Shown here: positions 1-7,666 of the stretch, in pieces | How positions within the stretch are numbered: position 1 is the stretch's first letter | How the letters are laid out: each line of letters begins with the position of its first letter | Assembly: GCA_037447655.1 (NCBI GenBank) | Contig: JBBHKE010002661.1 | Location: forward strand, 1 to 17,222 | DNA length: 17,222 nucleotides | Direction of reading: 5' to 3' | Source: Zygnema cylindricum | Lineage: Eukaryota; Streptophyta; Zygnematophyceae; Zygnematales; Zygnemataceae | Program-made: the position numbers and the translations under genes | Notes under the pieces: generated by a model | Told to the model about the DNA's origin: nothing | Seen by the model: the letters and a program-made list of their open reading frames with translations, nothing else | Database searches by the model: none

Positions 1-140
1 GAGTATCGCGAGGAAACATATGACATACTCCGGCAATTGCAGTTTCCCTGAGTCAATCAAAGTCCAGCGGGACGCTGAACCCTTAGTGGGAGGCACTGTA
101 ACAGGGTTACTGAATTGGGTATTTAGTGGCTGGGGCTAGG

Positions 141-293
141 CTGCTATAGCTGCGATTTCAGAGCAGTTCAGTTGCGATTCTAGAGCAGCGCAACTGCGAT
201 TCCAGAGCAGCGCAACTGCGATTCCAGACCAGCGCAGCATAGCAACTTAGTAGCGCAGCATAGCAACTCAGTAGCGCAGCATAGCAACGCCGC
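141..293. repeat. Two adjoining minisatellites (22-bp and 21-bp units)
   Basis: A 22-bp unit (gagcagcgcaactgcgattc plus ca) occurs three times at 161-182, 183-204 and 205-226, after a degenerate copy at about 141-160. It is followed by a 21-bp unit beginning agcgcagcatagcaac, repeated at 231-251, 252-272 and 273-293. Both units share the gcagcgca core, so the second array may derive from the first. The minus-strand open frame across it only reflects the 21-bp (7-codon) periodicity, and I do not regard it as a gene. Confidence 0.85.
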
Positions 294-687
294 AGAATGT
301 AGATGGAACTGTATAGTTCTAGAAGGAAGTTTTGGATAGATCTCGGTTGACCACGAAGGTCCACGTGTACAGTTGTATAGTACTAGGTTGACTAACAGTA
401 GCTAGTTAAATAGGCGAGTAGACCTAGTGAATGGGACACCCAAAAAAAGAAGACCTACACAACTAGCGCAACCTTGTACTCCCTTTCAAGTAATAAAGCG
501 CAACCTTATCTGTGAGTTCTGTGTGCTCATGCTGTTGCTACGGGAAGATCCTTGGTGTTTTTCGCTGTGCACTGAGACGTGTTGTGGTGTATTGTTCACC
601 TCTTTTACATTTTTGAAAAGTCACGTACAATACGAAGAAACTGGAAAAAATGATAAAAACGCGCGTATTGAACAACTAGGCTGAAAA
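294..687. other. Unassigned spacer
   Basis: No gene is supported here. A plus-strand open frame of 85 codons (427-684) has a short basic N-terminus and several Cys, but I recognise no domain, repeat family or splice-site pattern. It could be chance. Confidence 0.5.
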
Positions 688-1135
688 CATAGTTCAAAAG
701 TAGGCGTTTCTATTGTAGGTCTTTTGTAGGCGCCTTTGTGTTATGGGCTTTTCATGTGATCTTCATAAATCGCTACTTTGATCAGCGACTATCCAATCGT
801 CCAAATCTGATGATGTTCCTATCGTGAGTTGTGTTATGGGCTTTTCATGTGATCTTCTTATATTGCAACTTTGATCAGCGACCGTCCGATCGTCCAAATC
901 TGACGATTTAGATACAAAATACCTCAAAACTCACAAAAAAACATTTTTTTGTCCAATTTTTTTTCAAAATTTAGACATGACGTTTAATTCTCTATCGATC
1001 GATGTGCAACTCAACCTTGTTATTGTTTTTTTTCATTTTGCGACCAATACAATATGGGTCTTAAGGTCATATTGTATGTTTTTGCGTACAATAGGCATAT
1101 TGTATGGGCGTACTTTCACCTACTTTTGAACTATG
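688..1135. mobile_element. Possible MITE with 17-bp terminal inverted repeats
   Basis: catagttcaaaagtagg at 688-704 is the exact reverse complement of 1119-1135. The two define a 448-bp segment with no coding capacity, which is the size and architecture of a MITE. Inside it an imperfect direct duplication is present (738-811 and 831-904). I could not find a clean target-site duplication: the flanks are ctgaaaa on the left and attgaaa on the right. The superfamily is therefore open and the ends may be slightly off. Confidence 0.5.
738..904. repeat. Imperfect direct duplication, about 74 bp, period 93
   Basis: Segment 738-811 (starting gtgttatgggcttttcatgt) recurs at 831-904 with a handful of substitutions. 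Both copies share the gatcagcgac and cgtccaaatctga blocks. It lies within the putative MITE and carries no ORF. Confidence 0.75.
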
Positions 1136-1499
1136 ATTGAAAATCGTCAAATATTTTTTACACCGACCAACTTTAACTCAAAATCGTCATTTGCATGCCA
1201 TGTACGTGCGGTCCAAGTCATCGTACCACACACATTTTGTACTCTTTGCAAACGTTTGTCAAATGCCAGCTCGTTATTTTTAGGGTTTAAACTTTTTCGC
1301 GTGACGAATGAACGCTTCCACAAATAGTGTGACGAATGGCCGGTAACAAAAATAGCTCGACAAAGTCTCCTTACGAGATCACTTTCGTGATTTCCGTTGA
1401 GTTTTTGAATGCATATATCATGCGCGAAATTTTTCGATTTATGTTGGTTTGTCGTCGTGAGACGTACATTCATTATCCAACGTGACACGGCTCATCTTT
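1136..1499. other. Spacer without recognisable gene
   Basis: Overlapping open frames on both strands (plus 1133-1327, minus 1147-1488) show no recognisable domain. A small motif, gtgacgaatg, occurs twice close together (about 1301 and 1329). Nothing else stands out. Confidence 0.5.
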
Positions 1500-1550
1500 T
1501 TTATGTAAATGGTGATGTACCTCTTTGAGGTACATCACCATTTACATAAA
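1500..1550. repeat. Perfect 24-bp-arm inverted repeat with 3-nt loop
   Basis: Arm 1500-1523 (starts tttatgtaaatggtgatg) pairs without mismatch with 1527-1550 around a ttt loop. DNA could extrude it as a cruciform, and RNA from either strand would fold into a long uninterrupted hairpin. It might be a foldback-element remnant, a small-RNA hairpin or a strong regulatory palindrome. The sequence alone does not say which. Confidence 0.9.
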
Positions 1551-2885
1551 CTCTGGAAGCGAATGCTTCGCGAAAAAACATCCAACGGTCATTGTTGCCT
1601 CTCTTACCTTTGGAAAATATTGGTAAGATTCTTTGTAATGTTGTTCGTGTATAAAAATAAAGTAAGAGGTATGGCGTAGTATGGATAGGTCTGAATTCGT
1701 GTATCAACCTCACTTTTCGTCTGATGGAACGCCACCCTTAGCGTAAAAACAAAAGTACGTTGTCATTTAAATAGTGTAGTGTAAGGTAAGTGTCAACCTG
1801 TACAAAATTGTACCTTTTTAAGTGAAAATATATAATTAGTGAGTTTTATAAACCGTGGACGAATGAGATTATGCGCTCTAAAAAGGGGATGAGTTCGGGT
1901 TGTCAAATATCACGTTTTCACATATTCGTCACGTTTCGACTGTGTGAACGTACGATTTGTGTACGATTTGTCATATTTTGTAAAAGTACCTATATTAGTG
2001 TAAACATGTTTGCGACTGACATTTTTTTTTCAAAGACCCAAATTAGCATTAGTAAACAATTAGAATGTATGCAGGCGAAAAGTGAGGTTCATTACTGGAA
2101 AAAGTGCATTTTCGTACAGGTCCAGCTCATTTTCGTACCTGGTTGTACTGTAATTTTTTTTTTATATATATAAAACATGTTTACTCGAGATTCGTTAAGA
2201 TTCTCCAAGCTTTTTGGCAAAAACTTCCACCGTCTGATTTTGAATTTTTGACGCAAACGCCTCTTCTATCCAGTTTCTGGCGAGTCTCCTCAATGTCCTC
2301 GAAAGAGACTTGCCAGGTACAGGACGTGTCTATTGGTCCACTTAGGAAACAAAAAGCTATCATCCACAACGGATGTGCGTTGACGACCTCACAATTAGCA
2401 AATGCCACCTGCCTTGATACGGGGCGGATTCGAAAGCGACGAAAAAATATTTGTTGCATGATATCGCTCTGACGACCCTTTCCCTTCGTGGAAAGGACTT
2501 TGCGTACAAAACATAATGGTAAACGATAAAAGTACAAATTTGCATTTTGAAAAGGATTTTGACATGGTTTGGTACAATGAAATGACAAGATCGTACAAAT
2601 TGTACATTGGCATAGCGGTGCTAGATATTTGACTATGCATTCGTACGTACATGCGCCGTTCAGATTTTATGCTTTTCGAATCTTTTAATATTCTCGGCCG
2701 GCTGAACAAGATCCAGTGTTGTTCCAATCGCAATCCAGCACGTCAGCAATTGGTGTCTCGCTTGCACAACCTGATGGAGAAGTGATACATATATTACTGC
2801 CAGTAAACGTGTCCGTACGATTATTGGGAACGCATGATGGAGGTTCACCCTTAGAAAACAATTAGAGTGTATATTTTTTTGAAAA
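1551..2885. other. Long spacer with unassigned ORFs and degraded repeats
   Basis: No gene can be supported. The longest open frame is minus 2588-2181 (135 codons). Its predicted product has Cys and Trp but matches no family I know, and overlapping frames of similar size exist on the other strand (2104-2472). A segment around 1765-1845 (aaatagtgta followed by gtacaaaattgtac) resembles 3130-3215, indicating a dispersed degraded element. AT-rich runs occur near 2150-2175. Confidence 0.45.
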
Positions 2886-2889
2886 ATTT

Positions 2890-2971
2890 CAAATTTCCAA
2901 TTAGCGTAAATCACTGTAATTATTCCTATACGCTAAAGAAACCTGTACGCTAATAGCAAAATTTTGACGGT
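2890..2971 (+). mobile_element. Right end of a MITE (family A)
   Basis: This stretch aligns by eye with the right end of the complete family-A MITE at 16485-16753. Both have an aattagcgtaaa block, an attattc..tatacgctaaa block, then gctaata and a terminus ending gacggt or ggcggt. The terminus is followed at once by gtac (2972-2975). I could not locate the matching left end, so this is a partial or rearranged copy. Confidence 0.6.
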
Positions 2972-2980
2972 GTACAGTAC

Positions 2981-3125
2981 ATCGCGAATCGTAATTAGAG
3001 TAAATTACTCTAATTCGGTCGCTCGAAATTTCGACTCTATCACATGAAATAGAGTAAATGATTCTAATTTCTTCATTATTCTATTTAAGGTAAAGTTTAA
3101 TTAGCGCTTTTAGTTATAATATAGG
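2981..3125. mobile_element. MITE-like piece (family B), start at GTAC
   Basis: Immediately after gtac at 2977-2980 comes atcgcgaatcgtaattagag. Its reverse complement, with one difference, ends another piece at 7666 next to gtac 7667-7670. The interior shares the motifs tctatcacat, attagagtaa and ttcatta with 7500-7666. It has no ORF. The far end is not defined. Confidence 0.5.
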
Positions 3126-3270
3126 TTCGTTGGAAATAGTGTGGAGTACGGACGACCTCATCCCGTGCAAAATTGTACTTTATTAAGTAAAAAAGTACAA
3201 ATAATGATTTAATACATGCCGTTATCATGTAACTGCGTTTTAACAAACCGCGTTGCCAAATTTTGTACGT

Positions 3271-3275
3271 ATACC
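3271..3275. other. Left target-site duplication of the LTR retrotransposon
   Basis: ATACC precedes the TG of the left LTR directly, and the same five bases follow the CA of the right LTR (7493-7497). Five base pairs is the usual duplication length for Ty1/copia integrases. Confidence 0.9.
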
Positions 3276-4438
3276 TGAAATTCTATGGGCTCCATTGCCA
3301 CACAGAATTCGCAGGTCTTAAGGAAGCTAATCTAGATAGTGCCGACTCCAACTTGATATAAACCCAAATGATTGACCCCTTGACAATCAGAACCTCATTA
3401 AAGCTTCACCCCTGAGAAGTAAGACTTTCTCTGTGCTCAGTTCCACCACAAAATGCAAAGTTAGAATATGAGATTTGGACACATTCCCCCACTTTGACTT
3501 TCCCTTAGAAATGCAGCCACCCTGGCAGGCAAAAACTCTGACCGACTACACCCCTGTGTAGCCTGGACTCCCCTGAGTCCGCAGCAACAAAAATCACTGA
3601 ATTTGGTCAACTGAATTGATAGTTATGGCTGGCCAAAGTTTGCCATTTATACAAGGTGCTCTCAGGGAGAGGCATATACCTACCAGAAATATTCTAAGTT
3701 CTAGTCCCTCTCTAAACCCCTTCTACTGAAGTACGGCGCCAATCACAGGACTGTACCGTACACAAAAGTACAGGCGCCGGAGTACTTTCTGTACGGAAAT
3801 TGTACGACAAGACCATACGAGTGACAAATGTCACACCCAAACTTGTTATCTTGCGCTCTGGAGATTCCGCAATCCTTCAGCGCATTTCCACGTGTCATCC
3901 GGAGTGGCGGCGTCAGAAAACGCCAAGGCGGCCATTCCGGAATCTCGGCTAGCACCACGACCGTCGATTAAATCTGGTATCCATTCTTACCCGTCGAAAA
4001 TAAGTGCGCGGTATTTGTTTCGCCGTCGAAACAAATGCGCGGTATCAGTTTCGCGTAAACCATACTTCACTAAACTGTTTCTATGTACTAAGGATCTTTT
4101 TGCGCCGTTAAATGAATTCGTCTACGTGTACATATTTATATATTTATCAAACCCTATATGTCCTAGCACTAGTCCTAGACTAAACGGACAAAGCTAACGG
4201 CTACATTGACGGACGGCAGGTACCAGGATCAATTCCTGGGTCCGTCAACACTTTTAGTAAACCCATCTATTTTCTGCTAACTGCTGCTACAAAGCTTTAG
4301 GCAGCCATGGCCCTATCACCCTACCCAGCCTTCAGTGACTACAACAAGTGTGGGGGCTTGGTAAAGGGAGTTAGAGGTAGACCGCCTCTACATTTTTCCT
4401 ATTATAATACAGACCTAGAAAATACTCAAATATCAACA
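3276..4438 (-). repeat. 3' LTR (relative to element transcription)
   Basis: Begins TGAAATTCTATGGG and ends ATATCAACA on the plus strand, so on the coding strand it reads TGTTGATATTTG...ATTTCA. It contains a TATA-like box on the minus strand (4142-4133), a tRNA-arm-like hairpin (4206-4248) and a cluster of seven GTAC tetramers (3731-3805). It is the same length as its partner at 6330-7492. Confidence 0.93.
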
Positions 4439-4446
4439 CTCCCCTT
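4439..4446 (-). promoter_or_regulatory. Polypurine tract
   Basis: On the minus strand AAGGGGAG abuts the TGTTGA start of the 3' LTR exactly. This is where plus-strand DNA synthesis is primed in LTR elements. The gag stop codon (4459-4457) ends 10 bases upstream, so there is no room for pol. Confidence 0.85.
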
Positions 4447-4456
4447 ATTTTCTAGT

Positions 4457-6349
4457 CTATTTTCCTTTCGACTTCCTCACACAAATAAACACGCACTCTC
4501 TTTCCCTTTTTCTCTTTTTATTTCTTTTCCTTTTCTTTTCATAAAACTTTAAGAAAATACTCTCGTATTTAACACAGTGCATTAGATGAACTGAAATAAT
4601 TATTGCATCACATATTTTATTTAACATCCCACTTTTCATAAATCCGAGCAAAGATTTTATCCACCTCATCACTTTTTCATCCACACACAAACCGGTTTCC
4701 CTCTTGCAATCCAAACAGCCAGCCCCATCTCCAATCTGCAACACACACCCTGAGGCTAACCCTTTTACAGGCACACCTTCATAAATGTCATCACTCCCTT
4801 TAGTGATGTCAAACCCATCACCCCCAAAACATGAACTTTCCTCACTCTCTTCCATGGATTTCTTTCCACTCTCACTTTCTAAATTTATTCCCAATAAATA
4901 TTTCTCCTCCCCTAAACCTTTCATTAAATATTCCTCTTCTCCCCTATCTTTTAAAACCCCTTCTAGTTTCACTTCTCCCCTTTCCTCGGAATCCGTTGAA
5001 GTCTCCCTTTCCGACCAGTTTTCTAATTCCAAAATACCTATAATATTATCCTCATTAATTTTATTTTTCCCGTTATCACTTATAGATCCTAGTTCTGACT
5101 TTCTCATTTCTAAGTCATACACTTTACACTCCTCGACATCCTCAAGTACCTCCTCTCTCTTTACTTCTCTTATACCTCCAAAAGCACACTGTTGCCTTCG
5201 TGGAATTTGTGTGTACTTTTCTCTCTTCTCCATTCTACCGATGTGAAGAAGCTCCAAGATTTGTTCATCCTCTTTCTCCTCTTCCCCTTCTTCCTCCTCA
5301 TTCACACTCCAACTTCTGAGTTCTTCCAAACGAGGACACTCCTCCATATAGTGACCCAGTTTCCTACAAGCGAAGCAAACCCCTTGTTTCAAAGCTCCCC
5401 TTTCTTTTCCTCTCCCTCTCTTTCCACCAAAGTTCCGATAAGTTTTACCTTTGTCTTTCTTCCTCTCATCACGCTTCCGCTCGTCACCGCCGTTCCTCAC
5501 ATCACGCTTCCGCCAGTCACCACCAGCTGTAAATGCAGTCACTCTCTCACTTCCCCTGCGAAGCTCCAAAGTGCTTTCCCTCACAAGAATTATCCCCATG
5601 GTAATGCTCCAAGTCCATGAGGAGACATCCATTCCCTGCATACGGTAAATGATGTCTTCGTACTCATATGGAAGCTTTATGATTAGTGTATTAATCTTCC
5701 TCTCCTCAGATTCTACATATCCCGCACTAGCAAGCTCAACATATAACGCAGCAATATCATTGCAAAACTCTATCATGCTACCGCCTTTATAAACATAGGC
5801 GTCTATTTCCTGTTTTACTAACTGCTGCCTCTGTATAGTCTCACTCTTATAAATCTGAATTAGTGTTTCCCAAATTTCCGAAGACTGAGTTAGACTTAAA
5901 AGAGTGATAGCTATGGACTTAATCACATATCTAAGTATGAGATGTTTTGCTATAGTGTTTTTATATTCCCAAATTTTCCTATCATTTTCTTCAGTTTTTG
6001 GTTCAGTTATAACCCCCACAAGTGGAACCATAGCCGAGAGCCTAGCTCCCCTCACCATAGGTGTCCCTTTATCCTTCTCCCCTATTTCCCCTTCCACGGT
6101 AATGACTTTCCCTTCACCTTCCGTTGCATCTGAACTCCGGTTGGTTTTCTGGGCAGCCCCAGATGATTCTCCATAGTGAGCTCCACCAAAACCCGATGGC
6201 GGACACCTCACTTGTCCAGAAACAATTCCCCATAAGTGCTTCTCGAAAAGCAATCCCTTCATCGTAAACTCCCAATAAGTGAAGTCTGTTCCATCGAACA
6301 TAGGCACCCTAGATGGTGGGCCCATAACCTGAAATTCTATGGGCTCCAT
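4457..6349 (-). CDS. Gag-like polyprotein, no pol
   Basis: The ORF is 630 codons from the ATG at 6349. An open GTG lies two codons further upstream, and another in-frame ATG lies at 6325, inside the primer-binding site. Near the N-terminus FDGTDFTYWEF (about residues 18-28) is a copia-Gag signature. About 95 residues of acidic, low-complexity insertion follow. A helical UBN2-like Gag segment (about 120-260) comes next, with an IWETLIQIY motif and an IEFCNDIAALYVEL helix. A strongly basic stretch then leads to a zinc knuckle, C-x2-C-x4-H-x4-C (about 325-338), the nucleic-acid-binding element of Gag. The last 290 residues are Glu/Lys-rich with no recognised fold and end in a very basic Lys/Arg tail. 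No D-[ST]-G protease or YVDD motif is visible. The expected role is forming particles and packaging the element RNA. Confidence 0.85.
   Translation of the reverse strand: MEPIEFQVMGPPSRVPMFDGTDFTYWEFTMKGLLFEKHLWGIVSGQVRCPPSGFGGAHYGESSGAAQKTNRSSDATEGEGKVITVEGEIGEKDKGTPMVRGARLSAMVPLVGVITEPKTEENDRKIWEYKNTIAKHLILRYVIKSIAITLLSLTQSSEIWETLIQIYKSETIQRQQLVKQEIDAYVYKGGSMIEFCNDIAALYVELASAGYVESEERKINTLIIKLPYEYEDIIYRMQGMDVSSWTWSITMGIILVRESTLELRRGSERVTAFTAGGDWRKRDVRNGGDERKRDERKKDKGKTYRNFGGKRGRGKERGALKQGVCFACRKLGHYMEECPRLEELRSWSVNEEEEGEEEKEDEQILELLHIGRMEKREKYTQIPRRQQCAFGGIREVKREEVLEDVEECKVYDLEMRKSELGSISDNGKNKINEDNIIGILELENWSERETSTDSEERGEVKLEGVLKDRGEEEYLMKGLGEEKYLLGINLESESGKKSMEESEESSCFGGDGFDITKGSDDIYEGVPVKGLASGCVLQIGDGAGCLDCKRETGLCVDEKVMRWIKSLLGFMKSGMLNKICDAIIISVHLMHCVKYESIFLKFYEKKRKRNKKRKRERECVFICVRKSKGK
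6317..6329 (-). promoter_or_regulatory. Primer-binding site, internal (anticodon-loop) site of initiator tRNA-Met
   Basis: Directly inside the 5' LTR the coding strand reads GGTTATGGGCCCA. This is complementary to the conserved anticodon stem-loop TGGGCCCATAACC of eukaryotic initiator tRNA-Met, not to a tRNA 3' end. Drosophila copia uses the same site with a cleaved half-tRNA. The match and its position at the LTR edge are seen in the sequence. Use of a half-tRNA primer is inferred. Confidence 0.85.
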
Positions 6350-7186
6350 TGCCACACAGAATTCGCAGGTCTTAAGGAAGCTAATCTAGATAGTGCCGAC
6401 TCCAACTTGATATAAACCCAAATGATTGACCCCTTGACAATCAGAACCTCATTAAAGCTTCACCCTTGAGAAGTAAGACTTTCTCTGTGCTCAGTTCCAC
6501 CACAGAATGCAAAGTTAGAATATGAGATTTGGACACATTCCCCCACTTTGACTTTCCCTTAGAAATGCAGCCACCCTGGCAGGCAAAAACTCTGACCGAC
6601 TACACCCCTGTGTAGCCTGGACTCCCCTGAGTCCGCAGCAACAAAAATCACTGAATTTGGTCAACTGAATTGATAGTTATGGCTGGCCAAAGTTTGCCAT
6701 TTATACAAGGTGCTCTCTGGGAGAGGCATCTACTTACCAGAAATATTCTAAGTTCTAGTCCCTCTCTAAACCCCTTCTACTGAAGTACGGCGCCAATCAC
6801 AGGACTGTACCGTACACAAAATTACAGGCGCCGGAGTACTTTCTGTACGGAAATTGTACGACAAGACCATACGAGTGACAAATGTCACACCCAAACTTGT
6901 TATCTTGCGCTCTAGAGATTCCGCAATCCTCCAGCGCATTTCCACGTGTCATCCGGAGTGGCGGCGTCATAAAAGGCCAAGGCAGCCATTCCGGAATCTC
7001 GGCTAGCACCACGGCCGTCGATTAAATCTGGTATCCATTCTTACCCGTCGAAAATAAGTGCGCGGTATTTGTTTCGCCGTCGAAACATATGCGCGGTATC
7101 AGTTTCGCGTAAACCATACTTCACTAAACTGTTTCTATGTACTAAGGATCTTTTTGCGCCGTTAAATGAATTCGTCTACGTGTACA

Positions 7187-7196
7187 TATTTATATA
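7187..7196 (-). promoter_or_regulatory. Putative TATA box of the 5' LTR
   Basis: The minus strand reads TATATAAATA about 300 bp into the LTR from its 5' edge, a reasonable U3 position. It is identical in the other LTR (4142-4133). The transcription start would lie about 30 bases further on, giving a long leader of about 800 nt before gag. Inferred from sequence only. Confidence 0.5.
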
Positions 7197-7259
7197 TTTA
7201 TCAAACCCTTTTTGTCCTAGCACTAGTCCTAGACTAAACGGACAAAGCTAACGGCTACA

Positions 7260-7302
7260 TTGACGGACGGCAGGTACCAGGATCAATTCCTGGGTCCGTC
7301 AA
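7260..7302. repeat. tRNA acceptor/T-arm-like hairpin in the LTR
   Basis: On the plus strand ttgacggac (7260-7268) pairs with gtccgtcaa (7294-7302). Inside, ccagg pairs with cctgg around the 7-nt loop atcaatt, and the inner stem abuts the outer 3' strand with no linker. An 8-nt bulge (ggcaggta) lies on the 5' side. It is identical in the other LTR at 4206-4248. The palindrome also places TGACG motifs in both orientations, so it could be a protein-binding site instead. Confidence 0.7.
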
Positions 7303-7492
7303 CACTTTTAGTAAACCCATCTATTTTCTGCTAACTGTCTGCTACAAAGCATTAGGCTGCCATGGCCTATCACCCTACCCAGCCTTCAGTGACTACAACA
7401 AGTGTGGGGGCTTGGTAAAGGGAGTTAGAGGTAGACCGCCTCTACATTTTTCCTATTATAATACAGACCTAGAAAATACTCAAATATCAACA

Positions 7493-7497
7493 ATACC
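7493..7497. other. Right target-site duplication of the LTR retrotransposon
   Basis: ATACC, identical to 3271-3275. The inferred empty site reads gtacgt-atacc-atatttacag. Confidence 0.9.
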
Positions 7498-7499
7498 AT

Positions 7500-7666
7500 A
7501 TTTACAGTAGAGGATATTAGTTTGCCAAATTAGAGTACTTAAATAAATTAGAGTAAACTTCATAATTGAAAGTTGAAACAACTCTATCACATAAACTAGC
7601 GTTCATTACCCTAATTGTTTTTTTAGTTTTTGTAATTTTTTCATTACTCTAATTACGATTCGCAAT
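7500..7666. mobile_element. MITE-like piece (family B)
   Basis: AT-rich, without an ORF. It carries tctatcacat and repeated attagagta motifs and ends ctaattacgattcgcaat next to gtac (7667-7670). This is the inverted counterpart of the terminus at 2981. The left end is not resolved. Confidence 0.5.

Larger units (their letters stand above)
3276..7492 (-). mobile_element. Non-autonomous, gag-only Ty1/copia-like LTR retrotransposon
   Basis: A complete 4217-bp element on the minus strand. It has two LTRs of 1163 bp each bounded by TG..CA, a 5-bp target duplication (ATACC), a primer-binding site at 6329-6317, a polypurine tract at 4446-4439, and one long gag-like ORF between them. No protease, integrase, reverse transcriptase or RNase H is encoded in the 1.9-kb internal region, so transposition would need enzymes from an autonomous partner. 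By eye the LTRs differ by about 17 substitutions and two 1-base indels (about 98% identity), so insertion was fairly recent. It resembles the plant TR-GAG class in architecture. The copia affinity is inferred from the Gag fold signature, the 5-bp duplication and the tRNA-iMet internal primer site. Confidence 0.9.
6330..7492 (-). repeat. 5' LTR (relative to element transcription)
   Basis: Partner of 3276-4438, 1163 bp, TG..CA ends. Its inner end supplies the first codons of gag (ATG at 6349), so the LTR overlaps the coding region by about seven codons. It contains a minus-strand TATA-like box at 7196-7187 and the hairpin at 7260-7302. The GTAC cluster (6785-6859) has six members here because one is mutated. 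Confidence 0.93.

Noticed and set aside
2181-2588. 135-codon minus-strand frame as a possible transposase fragment
   Set aside because: No DDE/DDD-type motif, zinc finger or other recognisable feature. Overlapping frames of similar length exist on both strands, so it cannot be told from chance.
4785-5620. Plus-strand open frames rich in Ser, Pro, Phe and Leu opposite gag
   Set aside because: They are antisense shadows of the purine-rich (Glu/Lys/Arg) gag coding sequence.
7260-7302. A functional tRNA gene
   Set aside because: The D arm and anticodon arm are absent and the stem extends beyond the acceptor. Only minihelix-like geometry remains.
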